Assembly (NCBI RefSeq): GCF_900142705.1
Contig: NZ_FRBV01000001.1
Span: forward strand, 186,001 to 250,000
Length of the DNA: 64,000 nucleotides
From: Nitrosospira sp. Nsp11
Lineage (GTDB): Bacteria; Pseudomonadota; Gammaproteobacteria; Burkholderiales; Nitrosomonadaceae
Direction of reading: 5' to 3'
The notes below the pieces were generated by a model. It saw only the letters and a program-made list of their open reading frames with translations. It had not been told where the DNA came from and did not search any database. This document shows, in pieces, positions 29,921-39,549 of this stretch (within the stretch, counting starts at the first letter, position 1; every line of letters starts with the position of its first letter). The translations under genes were made by a program, and so were the position numbers.

Positions 29921-30145
29921 ATGAAAGCAAACATCCACCCAAACTATCAGGAAATTACCGTTACCTGCAGTTGCGGTAGCATATTCCAGACCCGTTCCAC
30001 CATGGGCAAGCCGTTGCATATTGAAGTATGCTCGGTCTGCCACCCCTTCTATACCGGCAAGCAAAAAATCGTTGACACCGCCGGGCGAGTAGAAAAATTC
30101 CGCCAGAAATATGGAAAAAAGGTCGAAAAACAGCCAGCGGCTTAA
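29921..30145 (+). CDS. rpmE: 50S ribosomal protein L31 (zinc form)
   Basis: A 74-residue protein, [19 protein letters not shown], with four Cys (16, 18, 37, 40) in the C-x-C and C-x2-C pattern of zinc-binding L31, and the [11 protein letters not shown] motif. It lies downstream of rho in the usual order. The zinc-binding form is generally made under zinc-replete conditions. Confidence 0.97.
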   Translation: MKANIHPNYQEITVTCSCGSIFQTRSTMGKPLHIEVCSVCHPFYTGKQKIVDTAGRVEKFRQKYGKKVEKQPAA

Positions 30146-30175
30146 AATCGATCGTCGGAGACTTGCTGAGGTAGA

Positions 30176-30228
30176 GCAGGCAGAAAAAAGAGCAGCTTCA
30201 AGCTGCTCTTTTTTCTGCCTGCTTTTTT
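30176..30228 (+). terminator. Strong intrinsic terminator after rpmE
   Basis: A nearly loop-less perfect inverted repeat of about 23 bp per arm (30176-30198 against 30200-30222), centred on AGCAGCTTCAAGCTGCT, followed by TTTTTT. It lies 30 bp after the rpmE stop and 28 bp before the next gene's start, and has an A-run on the other side, so it could act in both directions. Confidence 0.95.
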
Positions 30229-30256
30229 ATTTTCAGCAGTCGATTAAAATAATACG

Positions 30257-31741
30257 ATGAGAATCCTGATCGCGCTTCAATTGGCCCTCGCGCTCAGCTG
30301 CCTGATTCAGTTGACAGGGTGCGCGGTAAATCCGGTTACAGGTAACCGGAATTTCACGCTCATGTCGGAAGCCGATGAGATGCGCGAGGGGCGGCAAGCC
30401 GCTATCGAGATAAGCAAGGCATACAATACTTATGGCGGTCTGCCGGCTTTGCAAAATTATGTCAACGAGATTGGGCAGAAGCTTGCCAGGAAAAGCCACC
30501 GCCCTCAGCTCGACTATCATTTCACGGTCGTAGACAGCCCTGAGGTAAACGCCTTTGCCTTGCCTGGCGGTCATATCTACCTCACACGAGGCATCCTGGC
30601 TTATCTTAATTCCGAAGCGGAACTTGCCGCCGTGCTAGGGCATGAGATTGGTCATGTTACGGCACGCCATAGCGTGCAGCAATCTAGCGCTGCCACTGCA
30701 GCCAATGTTGCCGCCGCCGTTGGCGGCCTGGTAGCGGGCATATTCGTGCCGCAGCTTGGCGGACAGTTGGCACAAGGCGTTCAAAGCCTTCTCGGGGTTA
30801 CTGGCAGCGCTCTTCTTTCAGGCTACGGCCGCAGCCACGAGCTGGAGGCGGACCGGCTGGGCGCGGAGTATCTTGCGCGAAGCGGTTACGATCCCCAAGC
30901 AATGATCAAAGTCATTTCCGTGCTGAAAAATCAGGAGTTGTTCGATATCGAAGCCGCGAAGCAGGAAGGACGCGAGCCGCGCCGTTATCATGGTATTTTT
31001 GCCACTCACCCCGACAACGACACGCGATTGCAGGAGGTGGTTGGCGAAGCGAATCGATATGTCCAGCCAGGAAAAATCGATGATCACCGCGCGGAATTCC
31101 TGCACCAGACCGAAGGCATGATTTTCGGCGATGCCGTCAGCCAGGGAGTTGTGCGAGGAAATACGTTTCAACACAAGCAAATGGGTTTCAGGCTATCTTT
31201 CCCATCCGGCTGGCGTATCCGAAATAAGCCGGATGAAGTTGTCGCGGTGAGTCCCGATGGGGAGGCCATGGTGGTGTTAGGACCTCTTGGTGATCAACGC
31301 GGGGCGCCAGCAGATCTTGCCCAAGAGCGCCTTCGCCCTGAATCCCCTGCGGAAATTCTATCGATGACCCATAATGGGCTGCCAATGGCTGTCGTAACGT
31401 CCCTTGCGCAGGGTGAGCGACCCTTCAAGGCGGCTGTGATTTATCACGAAGACAAGGCATATCTCGTCGCGGGACGAGGTGACTCCCCCGCCGCCTTCGC
31501 CCGCTACCGGGATGCCATCTCCAGCACCATTGAAAGTTTTCGTGCGCTTACCGATGCGGAAAAAAAATCTGCCAAGGCACTTGAGATCCGAACCATCAAA
31601 GCCACCATTGGCTTGAGTTATGCCGGACTGGCCAAAGAGTCTCCTCTAGGGATTAACGCCGAAAGCTACCTGCGCTTGCTCAACGGCCAGTATCCCGAGG
31701 GAGAGCCCGCCGCTGGCCAGATCATCAAAATCGTCAAATAA
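30257..31741 (+). CDS. M48 family metalloprotease, lipoprotein (BepA-like)
   Basis: A 494-residue secreted lipoprotein. The signal peptide ends in a lipobox, LTGC, near residue 22. The M48 catalytic domain follows, with zinc motif HEIGH (residues 129-133) in AAVLGHEIGHVTARHS and the third ligand Glu in HELEADRLGAEYLARSG near 196. The C-terminal ~200 residues contain a domain that reads like a small membrane-proximal fold rather than clear TPRs. Likely a periplasmic quality-control protease like BepA/YfgC, acting on outer membrane proteins. The exact substrate is unknown. Starts immediately after the rpmE terminator. Confidence 0.9.
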   Translation: MRILIALQLALALSCLIQLTGCAVNPVTGNRNFTLMSEADEMREGRQAAIEISKAYNTYGGLPALQNYVNEIGQKLARKSHRPQLDYHFTVVDSPEVNAFALPGGHIYLTRGILAYLNSEAELAAVLGHEIGHVTARHSVQQSSAATAANVAAAVGGLVAGIFVPQLGGQLAQGVQSLLGVTGSALLSGYGRSHELEADRLGAEYLARSGYDPQAMIKVISVLKNQELFDIEAAKQEGREPRRYHGIFATHPDNDTRLQEVVGEANRYVQPGKIDDHRAEFLHQTEGMIFGDAVSQGVVRGNTFQHKQMGFRLSFPSGWRIRNKPDEVVAVSPDGEAMVVLGPLGDQRGAPADLAQERLRPESPAEILSMTHNGLPMAVVTSLAQGERPFKAAVIYHEDKAYLVAGRGDSPAAFARYRDAISSTIESFRALTDAEKKSAKALEIRTIKATIGLSYAGLAKESPLGINAESYLRLLNGQYPEGEPAAGQIIKIVK

Positions 31742-31833
31742 ATCATACGCTAACGTTACCATGCGTAACCTGAAGTCAACATGATGATTTTATCGCGCGT
31801 AATTCTCAAAGTCCTGTTTCGTCAGCCGCGCCA

Positions 31834-31992
31834 GCATCCTGTCGGGCTTGAAGAGTCGCAGCGAAAAAATCAAGGGGTGAGGGCGGATTTTGAAGGTCAA
31901 TAGTTATTCTATTGGTCGAAAAAGCGGCGAAATATGAACCGCCCATGGACGCGTAGCGCTTTTGCGGCCGATTTCCTTTAAGCGCCAGCTGC
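31834..31992 (-). mobile_element. MITE-like element, copy 1 (degenerate)
   Basis: About 159 bp closely similar, in inverted orientation, to the element at 43450-43611. Shared blocks include the CCTGTCGG(A/G)CTTGAAG end, the central CAATAG-TTATT-CTATTG hairpin (31895-31917), an A-rich AAAAAGCGG block and ATTTCCTTTAAG. The left end is intact. The right end has lost the clean terminal inverted repeat and stops 1 bp before the stop codon of the glycerophosphodiesterase gene. No transposase; too small to be autonomous. Confidence 0.8.
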
Positions 31993-31993
31993 G

Positions 31994-32656
31994 CTAGGCA
32001 TTTTGCACCAGAAGCGGATAATCGGTAATCACCCCATCCACGCCGAGTTCCCGGCAATCATCGTGCTCGGCTTTGGTGACGGGACCATAAACGAAATTGC
32101 GGAAACCATCCAACGACGCCTGTTTCAACAGGTCGCCGTCCAGCACATCATAATCCCATACGATATGATTGATCCTGGGATTGCCGTTATAGTTCAAGTC
32201 TGCCAGCAACGAACTCAGCGTTCGCGGCCGATGCGCCAGCAAAAGGCCGCAATTGACCTTGAGCGACGATGCACAGATCGCCACCAGGTCATGGCGAAAA
32301 GACGTGACGATAATACGGTGGCCGGCCTGGTGCTTTTTGATAACGCCAATTACGGAGGATAGCGCCTTTATTGCCTTGATCTCGACATTCCACAAGATGC
32401 CGGGAAAATGTTCCAGCGCTTCATCCAGAGTGGGCACCTGGTGCCCCGCGATTTGCTCGATGTCGCTCCGTATCAACTCCGCCACCGCTTGTCCGGAGGC
32501 AATAATACGGTCATGAATCAGCACCGGCAAACCATCGAGGCTGATGCGCACGTCGGTTTCAATGCCGTTCGCGCCTACCGCCACCGCCGCCTCGAAAGCA
32601 GCCATGGTGTTTTCGGGAACCGCATCGTGATACCCGCGATGAGCGATTACCAGCAT
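31994..32656 (-). CDS. Glycerophosphodiester phosphodiesterase
   Basis: A 220-residue cytoplasmic GDPD: IAHRGYHDAVPENTMAAFEAA with H6, R7, E15 and N16 of the active site, then GIETDVRISLDGLPVLIHD and the ILWNVEIK strand. It hydrolyses glycerophosphodiesters to glycerol-3-phosphate and an alcohol. No signal peptide, so it resembles the UgpQ type. The stop codon directly abuts a MITE-like repeat, so the 3' untranslated region is the repeat itself. The alpha/beta hydrolase upstream ends only 21 bp away, so co-transcription is likely. Confidence 0.92.
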   Translation of the reverse strand: MLVIAHRGYHDAVPENTMAAFEAAVAVGANGIETDVRISLDGLPVLIHDRIIASGQAVAELIRSDIEQIAGHQVPTLDEALEHFPGILWNVEIKAIKALSSVIGVIKKHQAGHRIIVTSFRHDLVAICASSLKVNCGLLLAHRPRTLSSLLADLNYNGNPRINHIVWDYDVLDGDLLKQASLDGFRNFVYGPVTKAEHDDCRELGVDGVITDYPLLVQNA

Positions 32657-32677
32657 GATCTGCGATCAGGAACCATA

Positions 32678-33562
32678 TTAGTTTGTCGAAGCTTCCGACG
32701 CTTCAGGTGCAGGCACGTACCTGTCGATAAATTCATTCAATACGTTCACCCAATCGTCCCGCATGTAAATGAAACCATTATTGTGGCCGCCCTGTAACTC
32801 CAGAAATTGTTTTGGATCGGGCGCTGCCTGATATAACGCCTGGCCATGCGCAAACGGCACAATTTCGTCCTGTGGACTATGAGCGACAAATACGGGGCAG
32901 GTAACATTTCGCAAGTAGTCAATCGTGTTGTACTCGAAACGGGACAGCAGCCGTACGGGCAAAAACGGGTACATTTCCGCCGCCATGTCGGGTACCGAAG
33001 TGAACGCGGAAGCCAGCACCAGCAAAGCCGGCTTTTCGTTTGCCGCAAGCCACGCTGCTATAGCGCCACCGAGGGATTCACCGAATAAAACGACATTATC
33101 AGGCGGCAAAGTTCTTTTTTCGATAAGGTATTGCCAGGCGGCCTGAGCGTCAAGATAGGTGCCAGGCTCGGATGGCGTTCCACTACTTTCGCCAAAACCG
33201 CGATAATCGAAAATAAATGTATTGTAACCGAGCCGGTAAAACATGGGCAGATAGTCCAGGCGGTGCGAAATGCTTCCGGCGTTGCCATGCAGAAACAAAA
33301 CAGTTGCGGCTGGGGTTGCGGTTGGGGTGGCGGGGGCCGGCACAAACCAGCCGTGCAGGATTTCGCCGTCCGCAGTAGTGATCTCCACGGCCTCGTAGGC
33401 AAGTCCCAGATCATCTGGCGTTCCGGTAATGCTTCGCCCAAATTCCGGATAATAGATGAGACGCGGTTGCACAAAAAAGATTGCCGCCGCGAAAACGGCA
33501 TACCCAACCATAGCCACGAGGCCTAAATTGAATAGCATATTGGTGCCCGAAAGGAATGGCAT
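32678..33562 (-). CDS. Membrane-anchored alpha/beta hydrolase
   Basis: A 294-residue serine hydrolase. An N-terminal hydrophobic segment ([19 protein letters not shown]) should anchor it, with the catalytic domain outside the cytoplasm. Oxyanion motif FLHGNAGS, nucleophile in GESLGG, Asp in [10 protein letters not shown], and His in [10 protein letters not shown] short Pro/Thr/Ala repeat ([13 protein letters not shown]) follows the anchor. It resembles the BEM46/YfhR-like family (DUF-type hydrolases), substrate unknown. The start could be 33562 or ATG 33538. Confidence 0.88.
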   Translation of the reverse strand: MPFLSGTNMLFNLGLVAMVGYAVFAAAIFFVQPRLIYYPEFGRSITGTPDDLGLAYEAVEITTADGEILHGWFVPAPATPTATPAATVLFLHGNAGSISHRLDYLPMFYRLGYNTFIFDYRGFGESSGTPSEPGTYLDAQAAWQYLIEKRTLPPDNVVLFGESLGGAIAAWLAANEKPALLVLASAFTSVPDMAAEMYPFLPVRLLSRFEYNTIDYLRNVTCPVFVAHSPQDEIVPFAHGQALYQAAPDPKQFLELQGGHNNGFIYMRDDWVNVLNEFIDRYVPAPEASEASTN

Positions 33563-33706
33563 TGGGAAACCTGTGAATATTTCCCGGGCTTGTCTGCTCA
33601 GTTGCCGGTCATTCGCTACACGGAAGCTTATTCAGAGGTTTCTGGGTTAATCCGCCTGCTCATAGTTATAATAGCGGCTTTTCAGCCATCAGTAACAGGA
33701 ACGCAA

Positions 33707-34255
33707 ATGAATCTTGACCGGGTTGGTTCTGGCCGCGACGTGCCCAACGATTTCAACGTCATTATAGAAATACCCATGAATGCCGATCCTATCAAGTATG
33801 AAGTTGACAAGGAAACCGGTGCGTTGTTCGTGGACCGCTTCATGTCAACGTCGATGCACTACCCTTGCAACTATGGTTATATTCCTCACACGCTATCGGA
33901 AGATGGAGATCCGGTGGATGTGCTGGTAATCTCGCCGGTTCCGCTCATTTCCGGCGTGGTGGTGCGATGCAGGGCTCTGGGAATGTTGGAAATGACCGAT
34001 GAAGCCGGTGAAGATGCCAAAGTATTAGCTGTGCCTATTGACAAGCTGTGCAGCCTCTACCGCAAGAAAAAATCCCATGATGATTTACCAGATCTGGTTC
34101 TTTCACAAATTGCGCATTTTTTCGCTCATTACAAAGATTTGGAACCCAACAAGTGGGTCAAGGTAAATGGCTGGGTTGGTGTCAAAGAAGCAAAAGCGGA
34201 AATTGTGAACGGTGTAAAGCGCTATAACGCAGCCAAAAAGAAGCCGATGTTTTAA
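33707..34255 (+). CDS. ppa: Inorganic pyrophosphatase (family I)
   Basis: Hydrolyses pyrophosphate. From ATG 33707 (AGGA site 9 bp upstream) the protein has 182 residues, the usual size. Metal-binding residues are in [11 protein letters not shown] and [13 protein letters not shown]; the [16 protein letters not shown] and WVKVNGWVG motifs are also present. The frame is open 39 codons further upstream, but that part is unlike any pyrophosphatase. Confidence 0.96.
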   Translation: MNLDRVGSGRDVPNDFNVIIEIPMNADPIKYEVDKETGALFVDRFMSTSMHYPCNYGYIPHTLSEDGDPVDVLVISPVPLISGVVVRCRALGMLEMTDEAGEDAKVLAVPIDKLCSLYRKKKSHDDLPDLVLSQIAHFFAHYKDLEPNKWVKVNGWVGVKEAKAEIVNGVKRYNAAKKKPMF

Positions 34256-34345
34256 AAAAGCCGCTGAGCAGGCCTCAGGCGTGAAGTATGGAAACTGATA
34301 CGGCACAGGTTAACCCAGGGTCAGTGAAAGGCAATGTGAACGCAT

Positions 34346-34984
34346 GTGAAAATGAGCTGGCTTGAATATATACAACTCAAGGGGACGCTTGTAACCCTTG
34401 AACCGCTCGATTTCACTCACATCGATCCGTTAAAGGCAGCGGTAATGGATGGAGAGTTATGGAAGCTCTGGTTTGCCAATGTGCCCTCGCCTGCCAAAAT
34501 CGGCGACTATGTAGCTGAAGCTGTTGAAAACGCCAGGAACGGAAATATCGCGTTTGCAGTTCGGCTCAATGATGCGAACAGGATAGTGGGAACCACGCGC
34601 TTCTATAACGTGGACGAAAAGAGCAGGCGGCCGATGCTCGGCTATACCTGGTATGCAAAATCCGCCTGTAAAACAGGCGTAAATACCGAAAGCAAGCTCT
34701 TGTTGCTGGAACATGTCTTCGAGCAAAAAAAAGCCATCGCGGTAGAGTTCAGGACGCATTTTTTTAACCAGGCCTCAAGAACGGCAATTGAGCGGCTCGG
34801 CGCCAAGCAGGACGGGATTTTACGCAATCACCAGATAATGCGTGACGGTTCGGTTCGTGATACGGTTATCTATTCCATACTTCAGCATGAATGGCCCTCG
34901 GTAAAAAACAATTTAACGAGCAGGCTCTCGTTCCACAAACACGGCAATGAAGCCGCTGCGTCGCAAAATACGCCAGCCTCATAA
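34346..34984 (+). CDS. GNAT family N-acetyltransferase (RimJ/RimL-like)
   Basis: A 212-residue GNAT protein. It starts LEYIQLKGTLVTLEPLDFTH, has the acetyl-CoA region around the GYTWYAKSACKTGVNTESK segment, and a C-terminal FFNQASRTAIERLGAKQDGILR helix typical of the RimJ/RimL group. The canonical R/Q-x2-G-x-G/A loop is altered (SACKTGVN), common in this subgroup. Substrate unknown. No operon partners. Confidence 0.85.
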   Translation: MKMSWLEYIQLKGTLVTLEPLDFTHIDPLKAAVMDGELWKLWFANVPSPAKIGDYVAEAVENARNGNIAFAVRLNDANRIVGTTRFYNVDEKSRRPMLGYTWYAKSACKTGVNTESKLLLLEHVFEQKKAIAVEFRTHFFNQASRTAIERLGAKQDGILRNHQIMRDGSVRDTVIYSILQHEWPSVKNNLTSRLSFHKHGNEAAASQNTPAS

Positions 34985-35097
34985 CCTCCATGCCGAATTT
35001 AAATCGATTTCATGAACTCGGAGACAGAGGCGCTATCAAAGCGTATATCGACCGACAACACCGCTGATGCCACTGTCTATCAATTTATGGAGAAAGC

Positions 35098-35850
35098 ATG
35101 AATTTCGACAGTTGCGAGGAATCGTTCATGAATCGACGGCAAATGCTCACCTTGATCGGCGCAGCCGGCATAAACAGTTTCAGTGGATATTCGTCCGCCA
35201 ACGAGTCGGTGCGCAGGACCCTCTCATGTGTTCTCACTCCTCAGCAGACCGAAGGTCCGTACTTCGTCGATGAGCATTTGCATCGTTCGGATATTCGATC
35301 CGATCCTTCGGATGGATCGATAAAAGAGGGACTGCCCCTCGCGCTTGAGATTCGTGTTTTTGCCGCAGCGACAGGTACGAAGGTCGGCAATGGAATCGAC
35401 TGCAAGCCCCTTGCGGGCGCTTCTGTACATATTTGGCATTGTGATGCCCAAGGGATCTACTCTGATGTGACGGATAGCAGCTTCAACACCGTGGGCAAGA
35501 AATTCCTGCGCGGCTATCAAGTGACGGATACAAGCGGCAGCGTGCGATTTCTCACTATTTACCCCGGCTGGTATCCCGGCAGAACGGTTCATATTCATTT
35601 CAAAATACGTACCGACCCGAAATATGCGCGGGCGCGCGAGTTTACGTCGCAGCTCTATTTCAACGACTCGATTACGGACCTGGCGTATGCACGGCAGCAG
35701 GCGTATGCGAGAAAAGGGGGCTACCTGCCGAGAACGAGAAATGAGGGCGACAGCATATTCCGCGAAGGAGGAGACCAGCTAATGCTTACGCTTCTGGAAA
35801 CGGGAGAGGGGTACGCGACAACATTTGATGTCGGGCTCGAAACGGGGTAG
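35098..35850 (+). CDS. Exported intradiol ring-cleavage dioxygenase-like protein
   Basis: A 250-residue protein (220-240 after export). Near the N terminus, NRRQMLTLIGAAGINSFSG looks like a Tat or Sec signal with an arginine pair. The catalytic domain keeps the non-haem iron set: Tyr in GIYSDV, then Tyr and two His in GWYPGRTVHIHFKIR. TPQQTEGPYFVDEHLHRSDIR is the dioxygenase entry motif. Two starts are possible, both with ribosome-binding sites: 35098 and 35128 (MNRRQM). The second gives a cleaner signal peptide. No aromatic pathway genes are nearby, so the substrate is unknown. Confidence 0.87.
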   Translation: MNFDSCEESFMNRRQMLTLIGAAGINSFSGYSSANESVRRTLSCVLTPQQTEGPYFVDEHLHRSDIRSDPSDGSIKEGLPLALEIRVFAAATGTKVGNGIDCKPLAGASVHIWHCDAQGIYSDVTDSSFNTVGKKFLRGYQVTDTSGSVRFLTIYPGWYPGRTVHIHFKIRTDPKYARAREFTSQLYFNDSITDLAYARQQAYARKGGYLPRTRNEGDSIFREGGDQLMLTLLETGEGYATTFDVGLETG

Positions 35851-35930
35851 GCGAACGCCGCACAAAGTTCGAGCGTCATTGAATTACATACATGGGCTCG
35901 GTGCCCGAAGGCGGCTGGTTCGGAAACTTC

Positions 35931-38306
35931 TTAAATCAGCTTGAATTCGGAAGCGGGGCGACCGGTGCCCCGTTGACCCAGCGACGCCTGAATAGCATCA
36001 TCCACCGTTTCCAGGAAAACGAATTCCAGTGTGGCACGCGTCGCTTCGGGCACATCCCGCAGATCTTTTTCATTGCGCGCCGGCAGTAGTACCGCGCGCA
36101 GACCCGCGCGCTGCGCCGCAAGCACCTTCTCCTTGATTCCCCCTACGGGCAATACCATCCCGCGCAAACTGATCTCCCCGGTCATTGCCACGTCGTGATT
36201 TATCGGCCGATCGGTAAAAAGCGAGGCGAGCGCTATAAACATGGCTACCCCGGCGCTGGGGCCGTCTTTCGGAATGGCTCCCGCCGGCACGTGCACATGA
36301 ACATCCACACCGTCGAACATTGCCGCAGGAATATGCAAATCGCCCGCAATCGCCTTCACCAAGGTGAGCGCCGCCTGAGCGCTCTCCTTCATGACGCCGC
36401 CAAGCTGCCCTGTCAGAATCAGTTGGCCGCGTCCACTCACTCGCGTAGCTTCGATGAAAAGAATGTCACCGCCCGCCGGCGTCCAGGCAAGGCCGGTAGC
36501 CACGCCAGGCAGGCTGGCGCGCAAGCCGATCTCATGCTCATATTTGGCAGGGCCCAGGATACCATCCAGATCTGCAACATCGACGCGCACCCTGAGCTGC
36601 GCGCCATCGGCAACCCGCATGGCCGCATGACGCATCACACGCCCGATTTCGCGTTCGAATTGGCGTACCCCGGCCTCACGGGTATAATTCGCTATGATGC
36701 TATTCAACGCCTCGACTGTTATTTCACACTGCCCTTCGATCAGGCCGTTGCCCTCGCATTGGCGAGCCACCAGGTAACGCAGCGCGATTTGAAGTTTTTC
36801 CTCATGGGTATAGCCTGGGATATCGATTATCTCCATGCGATCGCGTACCGGGGGCGGCACGTTGTCAATTACATTCGCCGTCGCAATGAAGACGACACGG
36901 CTCAAGTCAAAAGGCACGCCGAGATAATTATCCCGGAAAGTCGAATTTTGTTCCGGGTCCAGGACCTCCAGCAGTGCGGCCGATGGGTCTCCGTGAAGAC
37001 TGGCGGACATCTTGTCTACCTCGTCAAGCATCATCACGCAATTGCGCGCTTTGGCCTTGCGCAGACTCTGCACGATATTTCCCGGCATGGCACCAATATA
37101 AGTGCGGCGATGACCGCGCATTTCCGCCTCGTCATGCACGCCACCCAAAGATACGCGAACAAACGGCCGCTGCAGTGCCCGCGCGATGCTCTGGCCGAGC
37201 GAGGTCTTGCCCACCCCCGGCGGGCCGACAAAACAAAGAATCGGCGCGCGCCCCTGAGGTTTCAGTTTTTGTACTGCCAGAAACTCGACAACGCGCTGCT
37301 TGACGCGCTCAAGCCCGAAGTGATCGGCTTCCAGTATCTCGCGCGCTGCATTCAGGTCGATCGGCATGTCGGCCGGAAGCCGCCACGGCAACTCAGTCAT
37401 CCACTCAAGATAAATGTGAAGCATTGAATATTCGCTTGAGGCCGACGGCATGCGTTGCAATCGTTGCAGCTCCTTGCGCGCCTGGGCCTCGATTTCATCC
37501 GGCATGCCGGCCTTGGCGATAGCCTCATCCAGTTCCGTGATCTCCTGGTCGTTGCCTTCAGTTTCACCCAGTTCTTTCTGGATCGTCTTTAATTGCTCAC
37601 GCAGCAAGAATTTGCGCTCGCGGTCCACCAACTGTTCTTTCGTCCGCTCACCAATCTCCTGCGAGAGCCTGAGCACCTCGATGCGGCGCGACAGGATCTG
37701 AAGCACTTTTTTCAACCGTTCTTCCGTACTCAAGGTTTCGAGCAACATCTGCTTCTCACCGACTTCAGCATCGAGCAGGCTCGCGGCAATATCCGCCAGA
37801 TGCGACGGCGCTCGTGTAGCTTGTAGCGCGTGCGCAAGCTCCGCAGGCACCCCGGGCAACAACGAGAGAATTTCTACGGTGCGTTCACGCAACTGCATAG
37901 CCAGCGCCTCGGCCTCGGTGGATACCTCGGCCGGCTCGGCAATGCGTCGTATTCGAGCGGCAAGAAACGGATAGCCCTCGACCAGTTCTTCAATGCAAAA
38001 TCGCTCCAGACCCTGGCAGACGGCGTGACGCAGCCCATCGGCCGAGGTGAGATGCCGGACGATACTTATTATCGTGCCCATATTGAACAATGTGTCGAGC
38101 GCCGGCTCATCGATGGCCGCGTCCTTTTGCAGAACGATGCCCAGCGGCCAGTTGGAGTGTAGAGCATGCTCCACCGCCGCGATTGACTTTGCTCGGCCAA
38201 CGGTGATCGCCGTCAATACGTGGGGAAACACCACAAGGTTGCGCATAGGCACTAGCGCGATCACGTCCTTGGGTAACTCGAATTTGGTGACGGTAGACTC
38301 TTCCAT
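35931..38306 (-). CDS. lon: ATP-dependent protease Lon
   Basis: A 791-residue hexameric protease: N-terminal LonN substrate domain ([19 protein letters not shown]), a coiled-coil section, the AAA+ module with Walker [10 protein letters not shown] (K367) and Walker [10 protein letters not shown], and the C-terminal Ser-Lys peptidase with S684 in [12 protein letters not shown] and the Lys in [12 protein letters not shown]. The residue pattern is that of LonA. It converges with the dioxygenase gene. It reads away from the accessory region at 38.5-43 kb. GAGGGA is the ribosome-binding site. Confidence 0.97.
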   Translation of the reverse strand: MEESTVTKFELPKDVIALVPMRNLVVFPHVLTAITVGRAKSIAAVEHALHSNWPLGIVLQKDAAIDEPALDTLFNMGTIISIVRHLTSADGLRHAVCQGLERFCIEELVEGYPFLAARIRRIAEPAEVSTEAEALAMQLRERTVEILSLLPGVPAELAHALQATRAPSHLADIAASLLDAEVGEKQMLLETLSTEERLKKVLQILSRRIEVLRLSQEIGERTKEQLVDRERKFLLREQLKTIQKELGETEGNDQEITELDEAIAKAGMPDEIEAQARKELQRLQRMPSASSEYSMLHIYLEWMTELPWRLPADMPIDLNAAREILEADHFGLERVKQRVVEFLAVQKLKPQGRAPILCFVGPPGVGKTSLGQSIARALQRPFVRVSLGGVHDEAEMRGHRRTYIGAMPGNIVQSLRKAKARNCVMMLDEVDKMSASLHGDPSAALLEVLDPEQNSTFRDNYLGVPFDLSRVVFIATANVIDNVPPPVRDRMEIIDIPGYTHEEKLQIALRYLVARQCEGNGLIEGQCEITVEALNSIIANYTREAGVRQFEREIGRVMRHAAMRVADGAQLRVRVDVADLDGILGPAKYEHEIGLRASLPGVATGLAWTPAGGDILFIEATRVSGRGQLILTGQLGGVMKESAQAALTLVKAIAGDLHIPAAMFDGVDVHVHVPAGAIPKDGPSAGVAMFIALASLFTDRPINHDVAMTGEISLRGMVLPVGGIKEKVLAAQRAGLRAVLLPARNEKDLRDVPEATRATLEFVFLETVDDAIQASLGQRGTGRPASEFKLI

Positions 38307-38882
38307 AACGATTCCCTCGGCAATAAGCGATTCTTTGCTAAAGTGTATAAGTCTTATGGATCTGCTCAGCCTCTACTGTCGTGCATGGTGCATGGTATAA
38401 AAGACCGGTAGCCGAGCAGGATGAAAGACGATAAATTATCGCTCCATGTTCCAGTCTAGCATTCGCTGGTCGAGCGTCAACTTGATTGAATTTTTTCTGG
38501 CTAACACAAATATTTTTACGCTTTCGGAGGGACGATCATAATGTACGCGGCGACGCCTGAAATGTCGGCATTCTCATTCGCGCATTCATATTGGTCCTGC
38601 ACTGCAGCCGGGGGTAGGAAGCGCTTCGGATATCTCCAGCACTGTGGGCAGTTTCTGATTAAAGCGCTGAATAAATCTCACGCAGGCCCGGATTATTTCA
38701 TACAATGAAGCGGTAGCGGCCGAGCTTCGGCAAGGTTCAACCCATTGCCAGAGAAATAAATGAGCAGATATCTCGTACAACTTAACTTCATTTCCTTCGT
38801 AAAGTTCAATTCGCTGGCATTCTGTTGTGCCAATACGTTATTTTCTCCCTTAAACGCATTTTTCACTTTTCAGAGTAGCGGT
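38307..38882. other. 576 bp region upstream of lon and the small membrane protein gene
   Basis: No confident gene. A 55-codon frame at 38541-38708 has a GGAGG site (listed separately). A frame open from 38760 joins the next small gene but gives no signal-peptide or family cue. The lon promoter is expected near 38306-38400; no heat-shock consensus was recognised. Confidence 0.35.
38541..38708 (+). CDS. Possible 55-residue peptide (unassigned)
   Basis: An ATG at 38541 preceded 10 nt upstream by GGAGG opens a 55-codon frame (MYAATPEMSAFSFAHSYW...) ending with TGA. No membrane segment or family is recognised, and the spacing to the ribosome-binding site is long. Coding is doubtful. Confidence 0.2.
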   Translation: MYAATPEMSAFSFAHSYWSCTAAGGRKRFGYLQHCGQFLIKALNKSHAGPDYFIQ

Positions 38883-39071
38883 ATGGGGAAAGCGCTTCTT
38901 GTTCTCCTTTTAGCGCCGTTTGCGGGTTTGCTTCTGGGCATAATCTTTGGCGCTCTCGCGTTCCCGCTTTATAAGGTGCTGACTACCCATAGCCAATTCC
39001 TTGCATCTCTTACCGGCAGATTCCAGGAAATACCGAGCAGTTCCACAGATGAGCCTGCCAGGGATGACTAA
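38883..39071 (+). CDS. Small single-helix membrane protein (unassigned)
   Basis: A 62-residue frame from ATG 38883: GKALLVLLLAPFAGLLLGIIFG gives one membrane helix, followed by a polar tail ending EIPSSSTDEPARDD. The frame is open upstream to 38760, which would give 103 residues with another hydrophobic stretch. The stop lies 28 bp before the cupin gene on the same strand, suggesting joint expression. No family recognised. Confidence 0.45.
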   Translation: MGKALLVLLLAPFAGLLLGIIFGALAFPLYKVLTTHSQFLASLTGRFQEIPSSSTDEPARDD

Positions 39072-39098
39072 GCACGGTCCTACTCGCGAGGAGGGCAA

Positions 39099-39458
39099 TT
39101 GAAGGTTAAAGCAACGTTTGAGGAAGTATTTTCCCGCATTCCAGGTCCTGTCACCGCAGAATGGTCCATGGGTGAACGATTCGCCGTTGCGCTTGCTCAC
39201 GGCAGCATGTCGATCGAATATTACGCACCCATCGGCCTTGACCCCCAGATACCGCATGAACAGGATGAGGTTTACTTCATCCATAAGGGGACAGGTGAGC
39301 TTGTTATCGGTGAAGATCGTCATTCGTTCAAGGCGGGCGATTGCCTGTTTGTAGCCGCCAACGTTGAGCACCGGTTCGAGAATTTTTCCAGTGATTTTGG
39401 AACGTGGGTTGTATTCTGGGGGCCTAAAGGTGGCGAAAACGATGGTGGAAGCGGTTGA
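39099..39458 (+). CDS. Small cupin-fold protein
   Basis: A 119-residue single-domain cupin. It contains the conserved motif 1 (PHEQDEVYFIHKGTGELVIGE, where H, E and a later position supply metal ligands) and motif 2 (GDCLFVAANVEHRFENFSSD). The start is TTG at 39099, supported by a strong GAGGAGGG site 4-12 bp upstream. Cupins range from enzymes to sugar-binding proteins. Substrate unknown; no catalytic assignment is justified. Confidence 0.8.
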   Translation: MKVKATFEEVFSRIPGPVTAEWSMGERFAVALAHGSMSIEYYAPIGLDPQIPHEQDEVYFIHKGTGELVIGEDRHSFKAGDCLFVAANVEHRFENFSSDFGTWVVFWGPKGGENDGGSG

Positions 39459-39549
39459 GGAAAACCCCTGATTCACCAGCCTGTTCAAGCATGGTCATGT
39501 ATTAGTCATGTCTTCGTTAAATGCTTTGTCATCGCTGCGAGCCTGTTCA

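Noticed and set aside
34256-34300. Hairpin after ppa as a terminator
   Set aside because: The stem is imperfect and no T-run follows.
36195-37427. 410-codon plus-strand frame opposite lon
   Set aside because: Lon is unambiguous on the minus strand over the whole interval; the antisense frame shows no family features.
38586-38780. Minus-strand frame with a helix-turn-helix-like stretch (VRFIQRFNQKLPTVLEISEALP)
   Set aside because: The match to LexA-like helices is loose, the frame is short and it begins with no ribosome-binding site; it is more likely chance.
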